This document shows, piece after piece, positions 18,302 to 27,790 of a DNA stretch of 64,000 nt. Each line of letters begins with the position of its first letter. Within the stretch, counting starts at the first letter, position 1. The stretch is from Bacteroides bouchesdurhonensis (GTDB taxonomy: Bacteria; Bacteroidota; Bacteroidia; Bacteroidales; Bacteroidaceae): assembly GCF_900155865.1 (NCBI RefSeq), contig NZ_LT707006.1, forward strand, positions 3,078,577 to 3,142,576, given 5' to 3'. The notes below the pieces were generated by a model, which had not been told where the DNA came from, made no database searches, and saw nothing but the letters and a program-made list of their open reading frames with translations. The translations under genes and the position numbers were made by a program.

Positions 18302-18982
18302 TTATTTAGTTAAAAAACTCAAGTAACTATTCAGACAAGCCTTCAACATGGCATCTACCCCCACTGATGTGATTGTACCACCGGAAATACCGTCTACCTG
18401 ATATTCAGGTTTCTCTACCTTGCCGTTCTTAGTAACGCCAAGAGCGACAGTGCCATTTTCTATTGTTTTCTTGCCTTCAAATGCTTTTTGGAACCAATCT
18501 GTTGCAATTTCAGCACCCAGCCCCGGAGTTTCACTTGCATGTGAGAAGTAAGTACCATATACAGTATCTTTATCTTCGTTCAGTGCAACATATCCCCAGA
18601 TAGCCCCCCAAAGACCGGCACCGTATACAGGGACCACATATTTAGTCTGACCATCTACTTCGCATACAAATACGTGCAAACGTTGGTTCTCTTTTGCTTC
18701 CTTTTCGTAATTAGTAACAAAATCACCTGTATTTTCAGTCAGTGTGCCATCTACGTTCATCAGCATGTCACCTTTTACATATTTCTTATATTCCTCATCC
18801 GCATCTTCCACATTCTTAATGTTCAGGGCAGCGAGAATTTGTTTTTTAGTATCCAACTGTACATTCTTACTTTGCGTTTCTCTTAAAGAAGAACTAACGA
18901 ATGCCAGCAGGAATGCAACGATAACAACCATTACCGAAGCATAAATGATAGTATAACTATTACTATTCGTATTCATTTTCAT
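18302..18982 (-). CDS. nqrC: Na+-translocating NADH:quinone reductase subunit C
   Basis: Periplasmic flavoprotein subunit with one N-terminal membrane helix (about 11-31). 226 residues, shorter than the roughly 255 of Vibrio NqrC. The covalent FMN site is the motif DGISGGTIT near the C-terminus, putting the phosphoester-linked flavin on Thr203. Attachment needs an ApbE flavin transferase, which is not encoded in this window. It lies 7 bases downstream of nqrB. Confidence 0.96.
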   Translation of the reverse strand: MKMNTNSNSYTIIYASVMVVIVAFLLAFVSSSLRETQSKNVQLDTKKQILAALNIKNVEDADEEYKKYVKGDMLMNVDGTLTENTGDFVTNYEKEAKENQRLHVFVCEVDGQTKYVVPVYGAGLWGAIWGYVALNEDKDTVYGTYFSHASETPGLGAEIATDWFQKAFEGKKTIENGTVALGVTKNGKVEKPEYQVDGISGGTITSVGVDAMLKACLNSYLSFLTK

Positions 18983-18989
18983 TCGGTAT

Positions 18990-20159
18990 TTATTGGTTAG
19001 ACTTTACAGCGCGTTTTTCGCGGCGAGTGATATTACTCTGCACTACACAGTAATCAATCAACGGAGCAAAAATGTTCATCAGTAAGATGGCGAGCATCAT
19101 ACCTTCCGGATAACCCGGATTCAGTACGCGGATAACAATAGCCATTACACCGATCAAGAATCCGAAGATATATTTACCTGTTTCTGTACGCGCAGAAGTT
19201 ACAGGATCAGTAGCCATAAACACAGCACCAAAGCAGAAACCACCTAATACAAGATGCTCATACCAAGGCATGTGAGCCATTGCAGTATCAGGACCTACGG
19301 TATTAAATACCCAAGCCATGAATGCACCACCAACAAATACAGAGATCATCGTCTTCCAACTTGCAACACCAGTCCACAAAAGGATAGCAGCACCAATCAG
19401 GATGGCGATCACACTTGTTTCACCGATAGAACCTGGAATTAGACCTGTAATCATATCCAGGTTGAATGGAGGAACCGCACCGGTTGTTGCAGCTTGTCCC
19501 AACGGAGTAGCTACAGTCAATCCGTCTACAGCCTGTCCCATACCAAAGATACTGTCACCAGATACCCAAACGACGTCACCGGACATTTTAGTCGGATAAG
19601 CGAAGAACAAGAATGCGCGAGTAATCAATGCTACGTTGAAAATATTCATACCCGTACCACCAAATACTTCTTTTGCGAAGATTACAGAGAATGCAGTAGC
19701 TACGGCAAGAATCCACAACGGACAGTCTACCGGCACAATCATCGGGATCAGAATACCAGAAACCAAGAATCCTTCCTGAATTTCTTCCTTCTTCCATTGA
19801 GCTACAACAAACTCAATGCCCAAACCTACTACATACGATACAATAATTTTAGGCAATACAGCCAAGAATCCGTAGATAAACATTTCGATGAAGCTGCCAG
19901 TAGCACCTGTATGAGTGAAATGCTGGTAACCTACGTTGTACATACCGAACAACAAAGCCGGTATTAATGAGATAACCACAATCGACATGATACGTTTACT
20001 GTCGATGGCGTCGTGTATATGCGTTCCCGTTTTCGCAGTCTTGTTGGGCACGAACAGGAATGTTTCGAAGCCGTCGAACACCGACTGGAATGCGTGGAAT
20101 TTGCCGCCCTCTTCAAAGTTCGGCTTTATCTTATCGAGATAATTTCTTAACGCTTTCAT
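18990..20159 (-). CDS. nqrB: Na+-translocating NADH:quinone reductase subunit B
   Basis: Large membrane subunit of Na+-NQR, thought to hold the sodium channel, riboflavin and a covalent FMN. 389 residues with about ten helices. The FMN motif DGLTVATPLG places the flavin on Thr218. The conserved N-terminus has LRNYLDKIKPNFEEGGKF. The 54-base gap to nqrA carries short direct repeats (ACAATTTTACG / ACAATTTACG), common filler in Bacteroides spacers. Confidence 0.97.
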   Translation of the reverse strand: MKALRNYLDKIKPNFEEGGKFHAFQSVFDGFETFLFVPNKTAKTGTHIHDAIDSKRIMSIVVISLIPALLFGMYNVGYQHFTHTGATGSFIEMFIYGFLAVLPKIIVSYVVGLGIEFVVAQWKKEEIQEGFLVSGILIPMIVPVDCPLWILAVATAFSVIFAKEVFGGTGMNIFNVALITRAFLFFAYPTKMSGDVVWVSGDSIFGMGQAVDGLTVATPLGQAATTGAVPPFNLDMITGLIPGSIGETSVIAILIGAAILLWTGVASWKTMISVFVGGAFMAWVFNTVGPDTAMAHMPWYEHLVLGGFCFGAVFMATDPVTSARTETGKYIFGFLIGVMAIVIRVLNPGYPEGMMLAILLMNIFAPLIDYCVVQSNITRREKRAVKSNQ

Positions 20160-20213
20160 TAATATATTTACAATTTTACGATTTACAATTTACGATTTGC
20201 CATACGAACATTA

Positions 20214-21563
20214 TTACGCCATTTCTGCACGAAGCATGTCAAGCCCCGCACGAACGATGCGTTGCAGTTCCATCTTCGATGAGCAGACGAATTCGCAGAG
20301 AGCAAAGTCTTCAGGAGCTACTTCATAGATACCCAATGCTTCCATACGGTCGATATCAGCAGCAATGATCGCTTTAATCAGATATTCAGGCAGAATATCC
20401 ATCGGGAATACCTTATCATATTCACCAGACATGATCATGTGACGTTCGCCACCTTTCACACGTGCATCTAATGTGTATTCCTTTTTGGCCATCAGCCAGC
20501 TGAAATAAGAGTGGTTGGCACTGTATTGATCAAAACGAGGCATAATCCATCCCAACATTTCATGAATCTCATCACCTTCAGGGATTACAGTCAGTTGGCT
20601 GTCGAAAGCACCAAGGAATCCGTTGGGAGACACTTGTTTACCTGTCAACACATTACCACTGATATATCGCAAATCTTTATCAGTAGTTACGTTACCAGCA
20701 AAAACGTTTGTCAGCAATGCACCGACCTGGAGTTTGCAGTATGCAGGTTTCAATACCTCAGAACCTGTAACGGCTACAGTACGTGTAAAGTCTACACGCC
20801 CCGTATTAAAGAGACGACCGATGAAAATAACGGCTTGAGGATCAATAGTCCATACAGTTTCACCTTTAGACACCGGATCCAAATGGTTGATTTGAACACC
20901 CACGTTTCCAGCAGGGTTCGGACCATCAAATGCAGTAATGGTAACGTTCTTAGCCTGAGTCAGAGCAGCGGCAGTTTGTTTCACACTGATGTTCAAGTAA
21001 GTTTTTGCCATTTTGGCAAGAACATCAAGACCTGTCTGGAAGTTTGCTTCTTCTCCTTTCAAGGCAAACTCGAAATTGGGAGCCAATGGATTGGTGTCGA
21101 ATGCAGAAACGAAGATTCCTTTCGGAGTGACCGTCGGATCAGCAATGATGGCATACGGACGTTGTTTGATAAATGCGAAAATTCCTGCTTCCAACAAAGC
21201 AGTCTTCACAGCATCAGCATCCATAGAAGCCACATTCTTCTTACCGAAATCTTCGTAGTCTTGTTCAGCAGCAGCTTCCACTACGATGTTTAATACCTTA
21301 CGGCGGGCGCCACGTTCTACGCTCGTCACTACGCCACTTACGGGCGAAACAAATTTCACTTCAGGATGATTCTTGTCGATAAACAAGGGTCCACCGGCCA
21401 TCACATACTCCTGCTCTTTCACAACTACCTTCGGTGTCACTCCAGGGAAATCATCGGGTACAAGTGCGTAGAATCCCGGCTCCTTCACTGTAGCATACGT
21501 CTCAGCAGCTTTTCCTTTCAGGTTTATGTCAAGGCCTTTACGTAACTTTATTACATTTGCCAT
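20214..21563 (-). CDS. nqrA: Na+-translocating NADH:quinone reductase subunit A
   Basis: Peripheral cytoplasmic subunit of Na+-NQR linked to quinone binding. The start at 21563 (MANVIKLRKGLDINLKGKA) gives 449 residues, the family length; the open frame runs 65 codons further upstream but that part is unconserved and covers the promoter and a terminator. It is the first gene of nqrABCDEF. Together the complex oxidises NADH, reduces menaquinone and pumps Na+, the main respiratory entry point in Bacteroides. Confidence 0.97.
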   Translation of the reverse strand: MANVIKLRKGLDINLKGKAAETYATVKEPGFYALVPDDFPGVTPKVVVKEQEYVMAGGPLFIDKNHPEVKFVSPVSGVVTSVERGARRKVLNIVVEAAAEQDYEDFGKKNVASMDADAVKTALLEAGIFAFIKQRPYAIIADPTVTPKGIFVSAFDTNPLAPNFEFALKGEEANFQTGLDVLAKMAKTYLNISVKQTAAALTQAKNVTITAFDGPNPAGNVGVQINHLDPVSKGETVWTIDPQAVIFIGRLFNTGRVDFTRTVAVTGSEVLKPAYCKLQVGALLTNVFAGNVTTDKDLRYISGNVLTGKQVSPNGFLGAFDSQLTVIPEGDEIHEMLGWIMPRFDQYSANHSYFSWLMAKKEYTLDARVKGGERHMIMSGEYDKVFPMDILPEYLIKAIIAADIDRMEALGIYEVAPEDFALCEFVCSSKMELQRIVRAGLDMLRAEMA

Positions 21564-21596
21564 GCTATATAAAATAATGGTTTCATAAATTTGCCG

Positions 21597-21604
21597 CAAA
21601 AGTA
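21597..21604 (-). promoter_or_regulatory. Promoter -7 box of nqr operon
   Basis: TACTTTTG on the minus strand matches TAnnTTTG, 33 bases upstream of the nqrA ATG. The upstream terminator at 21637-21670 isolates it from the peptidase gene. Confidence 0.55.
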
Positions 21605-21636
21605 ATAAATAATAATGTGATTCGAGAGGAAAAAAG

Positions 21637-21670
21637 AAAGGAATTACGGAGAAATTTCCGTAATTCCTTT
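21637..21670 (-). terminator. Terminator upstream of nqrA
   Basis: Perfect 14-bp stem (21637-21650 with 21657-21670) and a 6-base loop. On the minus strand it is followed by CTTTTTTCC. It ends transcription from the C1 peptidase gene, which stops 220 bases earlier. Confidence 0.85.
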
Positions 21671-21890
21671 CGTGTCCGCACACATTAACATTATTCCTCG
21701 GTTTTGAAGTAAATAAAAGACCTAAGGAGAAATTGCAGAAAGCCTTTATACATGGCATATTTAAGTCAGATTTTAATAGTTCTCACTTAACAGAACTCTT
21801 TAATGCGAACGTTAATCTTTACTTATTCATCCATTTTATTAAAAGATAAAAAGGATAATTGTCTACGTCAAGTATGCGGCAGAGAAGAAA
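21671..21890. other. Non-coding stretch after peptidase gene
   Basis: Part of a 327-base gap (21564-21890) between the peptidase stop and the nqrA start. Apart from the terminator and nqrA promoter I see only AT-rich sequence, no further hairpin and no plausible small gene. Confidence 0.5.
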
Positions 21891-23291
21891 TTATTCTTCT
21901 CCGGCAAACATAGGATCCCAGGCAGGAAGACGTATCGGCTTCTGCTTCAGTATTTCAAGAGCTTTAGGAGTTGCAAATTTCGTTTCTATGACAAGACGGA
22001 ACATATATTCATTGAACCATTCGTCAGTCATAATAAGATGTCCCTGATAGCCGGCACCCGCTCCCCAACTATTTTCAACCATCCACTTGGTCGGCTTTCC
22101 ATTTTTATCGAGATCTACGGCCATGAGAGTCATAGCATGACTGGAACCGCTGTCAAAAGTTTGGATACGTTGTTTCTTATCCATACCAAAAGAAGTCCCC
22201 ATCAGAGATTCATAATCATAGTTTTTAACGTCGAGAAGACCACGGTCTGAATTCAGACATTTGCCTACATCACAGGAAAAGTACATCATAGTGCTGTCCT
22301 TTAAAGAAGCAATTGCCATTTCCTTAATATCCTCGATCGGGAGATTCACATATTTCCAGTTCGTTCCGTCGTAACGATGCCGGTCATAATCTATTTCGTA
22401 ACACTTGTAATACTCACGGCTTGGGTCGTTCATTAACATTACATAGTTACCGATTAAGTTTTCATCGCCAAACTTCTTCAGGAAAGAAAGCGGAGTATAG
22501 GTAGCCGTCTCAACAGCTTCACCTTTTGAATTATATTGTGTCCAGGTAAATTCAGTGGGAGGGACACCAAGATTCAGGACTAACATACGGTATATAGTAC
22601 CTAGCATTTCCGTTTTAGCTTTTTCCAAAGCAGCAGGTTTAGCACCTTTTGACCCCATGTCCCGAAGTTGCAATCCTTGTTCACGGAGCTTTAAAGTAAT
22701 TAATCCTGCCATACGGGAAGTATTTTCACTGCTATTTGTTTCAGGCATCACTTCCTTGGGAACCAAGCCATATTTGCTTACAATGTCGGCAACTCCTGTA
22801 AATGTTCCTCCATCACTCAAAGGATGTTTAAAGAGCCATTCCACCATTTTATCGTTCATCGGTTTATCACTGGTGTCAATGATACCTTGCAAAAAAAGGT
22901 TTGCTTTTTCCAGTTGATCAAAGAAGAAAGGATAAATCTGCGAAAATTCGAAAGAGCCAAGGTTATATTTAGCAATGGTTTTGGCACGCATCACATTTAG
23001 CCCAGTGAAAAGCCAGCAACGTCCCGAAGACTTCTGATCAGTAATACCTTTAGAAGGCACTTTGATGGAAAAATGCGTATCCATACCTTTCAAATTATCC
23101 TGATTCAAAGCCAGCTTACGGATGTCGTTACTACCTATAGCGTTTCGGATTGCTTTATCAGCGGATGTTTCTTGATAAGTTTGTTTGATCTGCTGCATCA
23201 TAGTATCGCTGATACCGCCTTTTCCTTCTTGTGCTTGTACAGAATGATAAAAAGCACATAAAACAAAAACAGATAAAATTCGTTTATTCAT
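21891..23291 (-). CDS. Secreted C1 peptidase, PepC/bleomycin hydrolase type
   Basis: 466-residue cysteine peptidase of family C1B. An N-terminal signal peptide ends near VQAQEG (about residue 21), so it is exported, unlike classical cytoplasmic PepC. The catalytic elements are intact: Gln87 and Cys92 in ITDQKSSGRCW, His in SGSSHAMTLMAV and Asn in VENSWG. C1B enzymes form self-compartmentalised hexamers and trim peptides from the N-terminus. It is transcribed alone, divergent from the BamA-like gene, and has a -7 box 62 bases upstream. Confidence 0.9.
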   Translation of the reverse strand: MNKRILSVFVLCAFYHSVQAQEGKGGISDTMMQQIKQTYQETSADKAIRNAIGSNDIRKLALNQDNLKGMDTHFSIKVPSKGITDQKSSGRCWLFTGLNVMRAKTIAKYNLGSFEFSQIYPFFFDQLEKANLFLQGIIDTSDKPMNDKMVEWLFKHPLSDGGTFTGVADIVSKYGLVPKEVMPETNSSENTSRMAGLITLKLREQGLQLRDMGSKGAKPAALEKAKTEMLGTIYRMLVLNLGVPPTEFTWTQYNSKGEAVETATYTPLSFLKKFGDENLIGNYVMLMNDPSREYYKCYEIDYDRHRYDGTNWKYVNLPIEDIKEMAIASLKDSTMMYFSCDVGKCLNSDRGLLDVKNYDYESLMGTSFGMDKKQRIQTFDSGSSHAMTLMAVDLDKNGKPTKWMVENSWGAGAGYQGHLIMTDEWFNEYMFRLVIETKFATPKALEILKQKPIRLPAWDPMFAGEE

Positions 23292-23353
23292 AATATAAGT
23301 AATTAATTAACTTACCGATTGGCAAGTTACCACATTTGTATACGATTGTTTCG

Positions 23354-23361
23354 CAAAAATA
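23354..23361 (-). promoter_or_regulatory. Promoter -7 box of C1 peptidase
   Basis: TATTTTTG on the minus strand, a TAnnTTTG match, 62 bases upstream of the start codon. Confidence 0.4.
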
Positions 23362-23441
23362 CGATTCTTTTTTAGATTTATTATCAATGAGTATAAAAAC
23401 TAATCGAAATAAAATAGTTTCCTTTGCATCGAATTTCAAAA

Positions 23442-24698
23442 ATGAGTATGAAGAAATATATTATAGGTATATGGGTAGCATTTCTACCCGCCTGTGTTGC
23501 ATTGGCCCAAGATAACAGCACAATAGTAAAGGACACTGAATCACCAAATGCTACTATTACCATTAGCGAGGTTGCAACAACTGATACCACTCCTACCCTT
23601 TCCAAACGCGAATTACGACGTCAACGCGTAGCAAAGCGAAATCTCCACTATAATATCTTAGGTGGTCCCAGTTACACACCCGATTTTGGTTTGTTAGTAG
23701 GTGGTAGCGCACTAATGACATTTCGGATGAATCCGAGTGATACTACCCAACGGCGTTCAATAGTTCCGATGGCAATTGCTTTAATGTTTAAAGGAGGATT
23801 GAACCTGATGGCTAAACCACAGCTATTCTTTCAAGGTGACCGTTTCCGTATTTTCGGAACTTTTTCCTATAAAAACACTATCGAAAATTTTTACGGTATC
23901 GGATATACGACTAACAAAGATTTCGAACGTGGAAAAGAAACAAGTGAATACCGTTATAGCGGTGTTCAAGTGAACCCATGGTTCCTGTTTCGTTTAGGAA
24001 AAAGTGATTTCTTTGCCGGTCCGCAAATTGACTTCAATTATGATAAAATCACCAAACCTGCGCCAGGAATGGTAGAGCAACCCTCTTACATAGCAGCAGG
24101 AGGAACAGAGAACGGTTATAGAAACACAAGTTCAGGTCTGGGTTTTTTGCTGACGTATGATACTCGTGATATTCCAGCGAATGCTTATAAAGGAATTTAT
24201 CTGGATTTCCGTGGAATGATGTATAATAAAGGATTTGGAGGAGACAATAATTTCTACCGTTTAGAAGTAGATTATCGACAGTATAAAAGCTTCGGACGCC
24301 GTAGAGTGCTTGCCTGGACAGCTCAGACCAAAAACGTGTTTGGTGATGTTCCTTTGACAAAATATGTTCTTAGCGGCACACCTTTTGATCTACGCGGCTA
24401 TTATATGGGACAATATCGTGATAAATCATCTCATGTAGTAATGGCCGAATACCGTCAAATGATCAATACAGATAAAAGTAATTGGGTAAAGAAAATGTTA
24501 AGTCACGTAGGCTATGTAGCATGGGGCGGATGTGGTTTCATGGGTCCTACTCCGGGCAAAATCGAAGGTGTACTCCCCAACTTAGGAGCCGGTTTACGTA
24601 TTGAAGTTCAGCCCCGTATGAACGTCCGTCTGGACTTTGGCAGAAACATGGTGAACAAGCAAAATCTGTTCTATTTTAACATGACTGAAGCATTTTAG
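23442..24698 (+). CDS. BamA/TamA-family outer-membrane protein
   Basis: 418-residue beta-barrel protein of the Omp85 surface-antigen type. The chosen start gives MSMKKYIIGIW and a signal peptide ending CVALAQ; the open frame extends six codons upstream to a TTG that sits in the promoter area. The C-terminal barrel has alternating polar/aromatic strands, FFAGPQIDFNYD, GLGFLLTYDTRD and the VRLDFGRN strand, and ends in Phe as outer-membrane barrels do. No POTRA repeats are visible, so it is the barrel-only form. It directly precedes the polysaccharide locus but has no evident link to it. Its transport partner is unknown. Confidence 0.8.
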   Translation: MSMKKYIIGIWVAFLPACVALAQDNSTIVKDTESPNATITISEVATTDTTPTLSKRELRRQRVAKRNLHYNILGGPSYTPDFGLLVGGSALMTFRMNPSDTTQRRSIVPMAIALMFKGGLNLMAKPQLFFQGDRFRIFGTFSYKNTIENFYGIGYTTNKDFERGKETSEYRYSGVQVNPWFLFRLGKSDFFAGPQIDFNYDKITKPAPGMVEQPSYIAAGGTENGYRNTSSGLGFLLTYDTRDIPANAYKGIYLDFRGMMYNKGFGGDNNFYRLEVDYRQYKSFGRRRVLAWTAQTKNVFGDVPLTKYVLSGTPFDLRGYYMGQYRDKSSHVVMAEYRQMINTDKSNWVKKMLSHVGYVAWGGCGFMGPTPGKIEGVLPNLGAGLRIEVQPRMNVRLDFGRNMVNKQNLFYFNMTEAF

Positions 24699-24773
24699 TC
24701 TAACATATTCGTGCATTCTATACAATTTTTGCAAAAATAGGGTGGAAAAATATCGCTAAATGAACTTAATTGT

Positions 24774-24781
24774 TACCTTTG
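24774..24781 (+). promoter_or_regulatory. Promoter -7 box of polysaccharide unit 1
   Basis: TACCTTTG matches TAnnTTTG, 31 bases before the ATG at 24813. It rules out the in-frame start at 24786 as the main one. No flanking inverted repeats suggestive of an invertible promoter are seen. Confidence 0.55.
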
Positions 24782-24812
24782 TGTATTGATAAACAAACAA
24801 GAACAAAGACAT

Positions 24813-25568
24813 ATGTTCATTATGAAGCATTTTAAAGCCCCTATTGTATTTTTATTGCTATTATTAGCACCTATGTACATTGCTGCACAAGAAGTGAATA
24901 ATAATTCCAACTCCAGTGAAGTTGATTATGAAAACATTGTACTTCCACCTCTTGATGTTCTATTTGAAAATGCTAAAAACACACCAATTTATGAAATGGC
25001 TGACGTAAAAGCTGCCATAGAACGCAAATTACTTGCCAAGGAAAAGCGGGCTTTTCTTGGATTCTTCAGCCTACGAGGAAGCTATCAATATGGTATGTTC
25101 GGTAATGAATCTACTTACACCGATGTAGCAATCGCTCCCTATCTCAGTTACTCCACGCAGGCACAAAATGGTTATACCGTCGGAGCAGGGGTTAGTATAC
25201 CTTTAGATCAACTATTCGACTTAAAGCCACGTGTCAGCCGTCAAAAATTAGCTTTCAGAAGTGCTGAACTGGAAAGAGAAATTAAATACGATGAGATCAA
25301 GAAAGAAATCATCGAAATGTATGCTATGGCAACATCCCAATTGCAGGTACTCCAAATGAGAAGCGAAAGTCTAGTACTTGCAACTGTACAATACGAAATA
25401 TCGGAAAAGAACTTTGCTAATGGTACTATTGAATCTTCAGAGCTGTCCATTGACAAAGAGAGACAATCCAAAGCACGCGAAGCTTTTGAAAGCAGTAAGT
25501 TTGAGCTAACCAAAAGTCTCATGATACTCGAAGTTATTTCCCGTACACCGATCATAAAAAACAAATAA
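24813..25568 (+). CDS. TolC-like outer-membrane protein of polysaccharide locus
   Basis: 251-residue secreted protein. The start at 24813 (MFIMKHFKAP) leads into a signal peptide ending YIAAQE. The rest resembles one half of a TolC/outer-membrane efflux protein: PPLDVLFENAKNTP, a strand pair with YLSYSTQAQNGYTVGAGVSIPLD, then a long amphipathic coiled helix (about 140-235). It is about half normal TolC length (420-480), so it may oligomerise differently. As first gene of the locus, 5 bases before the Wzz-like gene, it is a candidate exporter component in place of a Wza-type lipoprotein, which is not present. Confidence 0.65.
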   Translation: MFIMKHFKAPIVFLLLLLAPMYIAAQEVNNNSNSSEVDYENIVLPPLDVLFENAKNTPIYEMADVKAAIERKLLAKEKRAFLGFFSLRGSYQYGMFGNESTYTDVAIAPYLSYSTQAQNGYTVGAGVSIPLDQLFDLKPRVSRQKLAFRSAELEREIKYDEIKKEIIEMYAMATSQLQVLQMRSESLVLATVQYEISEKNFANGTIESSELSIDKERQSKAREAFESSKFELTKSLMILEVISRTPIIKNK

Positions 25569-25573
25569 GATTT

Positions 25574-27790
25574 ATGAATTTCATCATTTCAACGTTACGG
25601 ACTCTTTTCCGGCATTATTGGCAAATCATATTAGTGACCGGTGTATGTACTGCATTAGCATTTTACCTTACTTCTAACATGCAAGGAGGTTATGAAGTAA
25701 AGTCTACCTTATATACAGGAGTTGCTTCCGGATATAATTTAGAAAGTGAAAAACAAACAAACTGGGCAATGGTACAAAATTCGATGGACAATCTAATTAG
25801 TATCATGCAAGCAGAAAGCACACTAAAAAGAGTATCCATTCGTTTATTTGCCCGAGTTCTTATCAAAGGAAACCCTGATAAAGAAGTAAATGGCATTACC
25901 CCTTCCAGTTACCTATATACTTATAATCATTTAAAGAACAGCATTCCAGGGAAGGAGATTTTAGCACTTATAGACAAAAGTAGTGAAGATAAGACAGTAG
26001 CAAACTTTACCAAATATATGCGTCCTGAGAAATCCAACTATATTTATGGACTATTTTATTATACTCATCCTTACTACAGCTACGAAGCTCTGAAAAAGAT
26101 AAAAGTTCAGCGTAGGCTTAGCAGTGACCTTCTCGATGTTAGTTACACATCGCAAGATGCGGGAATTGCTTTCAATACGATGAGTATCTTAATGGAAGAA
26201 TTTGTGAACGAATATAGCCGTATTCGCTATGACGAAACAGATAAAGTAATCGCTTATTTCGAAAAGGAGTTAAACCGTATAGGTACGAAACTTCGGAACG
26301 AAGAGAATGACCTGACTAAATATAATGTAGAAAAACGTATTATCAACTATACTGATGAGACTAAAGAAATAGCGGCTATTAGCAAAGAATATGAATTTAG
26401 AGAACAAGATGCACTTTTCGCTTACAACAGTGCTAAATCGGTGTTAGAAGAACTTGAAAAACACATGGACAGTAATGCAAAACAAGTGGTAAAGAATTTA
26501 CATTTCGTAGATAAGTTAAAAGAAGCTTCAACCATCACTGGAAAAATATCTGAAGCGGAAGCAATATCTAAAAAAGGGAAACAAGATAATAAAGAACTAA
26601 GTGCTGACAAGAAACGAATGGATGAAATCAAACAAGAACTGAGTGAGTTAGCAGATTCATACGTAGGACATAAATATACAAAAGAAGGAGTAGCACGTAC
26701 CAATATTATCGATCAATGGTTGGAACAAACTCTTTTATTTGAGAAAGCAAAAGCAGAGTTACAAATTGTGCAAGATTCCCGAAAAGAATTGAATGAACGT
26801 TATGTGTTCTTTGCCCCTGTTGGTACAACCATAAAGCAAAAAGAGCGTTCCATCAACTTCACAGAACAAAATTACTTAAGAATACTTCAAAGTTACAATG
26901 AAGCATTATTAAGAAAAAAGAATTTGGAGATGACTTCAGCCACTCTTAAGGTGTTGAACGAGCCAACTTATCCAATATCTCCCACTTCTACCCATCGCAA
27001 ACAAATACTTATGGTTATTTGTGTGGTCAGTTTCTTGATAATCGTAGCGTGGTTTATTCTTATCGAGCTATTAGACAGAACCTTACGTGATGCGACACGT
27101 GCCAAAAAGGTTACAGGATTCAAGGTTATCGGTGCCATTCCTAATTTCACATCCATACGTTACGGCAAGTTGAATAAAACTTATACCCAATGTGCTGTCA
27201 AAGAGATAGGTAATTCATTACTACGATTTTTCACAGAACGTAAAGCAGGTAACGTATTTACTGTTAATTTATTCAGTACTGGCAACAATTCAGGGCAGGA
27301 AGAACTAGGCAATTTACTCTGTGCATATTGGCAAAGCCGTAAACTAAAAGCAAAAGTTATTTGCCATGGCATTGATTTTGACATAGAATCCTCTGACTTT
27401 CTTCTAGCCAAGAATCTTTTGGACTTCTACACGCCTCAAGGAGAAGATATCCTCATTATTGTTTATCCTTCATTAGAGCAATGCAGTATTCCCAACGGAT
27501 TATTATTAAACACTAATCTCAATCTGTTGGTAGCCCCTGCTAACCGAGGTTGGAAGACTGTAGATAAACAACTGAGCGAACAGCTGATGGTACAACTCGG
27601 AAAATCATCTTCCCCCTTACGTATGTGCCTGACTGATGCTGACAGGCTTGCTATAGAAGACTTTACAGGATTGTTGCCACCATATACTTTCATACGCAAA
27701 TTCCTCTATCAACTTAGCCAATTATCGTTAACCGAAAAAATAAGAATCAGAAAAAGAGCAGAAGCAGATAACGACGACGACGATGAGTAA
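25574..27790 (+). CDS. Wzz/GNVR chain-length protein with degenerate kinase-like domain
   Basis: 738-residue inner-membrane protein. Helix 1 is near 15-32 and helix 2 near 478-500, enclosing a coiled-coil periplasmic region as in Wzz/GNVR proteins; the Pro-rich PTYPISPTSTHRK precedes helix 2 as usual. The cytoplasmic C-terminus (about 520-738) has the layout of a bacterial tyrosine autokinase, but where the P-loop should be it reads STGNNSGQEELG, with no GK(S/T). The tail ends in an Asp/Glu cluster, not a Tyr cluster. It should set polymer length and contact the exporter; ATP binding is doubtful. It overlaps the Wzy gene by 8 bases. Confidence 0.8.
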   Translation: MNFIISTLRTLFRHYWQIILVTGVCTALAFYLTSNMQGGYEVKSTLYTGVASGYNLESEKQTNWAMVQNSMDNLISIMQAESTLKRVSIRLFARVLIKGNPDKEVNGITPSSYLYTYNHLKNSIPGKEILALIDKSSEDKTVANFTKYMRPEKSNYIYGLFYYTHPYYSYEALKKIKVQRRLSSDLLDVSYTSQDAGIAFNTMSILMEEFVNEYSRIRYDETDKVIAYFEKELNRIGTKLRNEENDLTKYNVEKRIINYTDETKEIAAISKEYEFREQDALFAYNSAKSVLEELEKHMDSNAKQVVKNLHFVDKLKEASTITGKISEAEAISKKGKQDNKELSADKKRMDEIKQELSELADSYVGHKYTKEGVARTNIIDQWLEQTLLFEKAKAELQIVQDSRKELNERYVFFAPVGTTIKQKERSINFTEQNYLRILQSYNEALLRKKNLEMTSATLKVLNEPTYPISPTSTHRKQILMVICVVSFLIIVAWFILIELLDRTLRDATRAKKVTGFKVIGAIPNFTSIRYGKLNKTYTQCAVKEIGNSLLRFFTERKAGNVFTVNLFSTGNNSGQEELGNLLCAYWQSRKLKAKVICHGIDFDIESSDFLLAKNLLDFYTPQGEDILIIVYPSLEQCSIPNGLLLNTNLNLLVAPANRGWKTVDKQLSEQLMVQLGKSSSPLRMCLTDADRLAIEDFTGLLPPYTFIRKFLYQLSQLSLTEKIRIRKRAEADNDDDDE

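Noticed and set aside
19494..19967. 157-residue plus-strand frame opposite nqrB
   Set aside because: It lies wholly inside the antisense of a well-conserved nqrB and has low-complexity, Ser/Tyr-rich composition.
24699..24812. Invertible promoter upstream of the polysaccharide locus
   Set aside because: Phase-variable Bacteroides capsules have inverted repeats around the promoter; I could find none flanking the -7 box at 24774.
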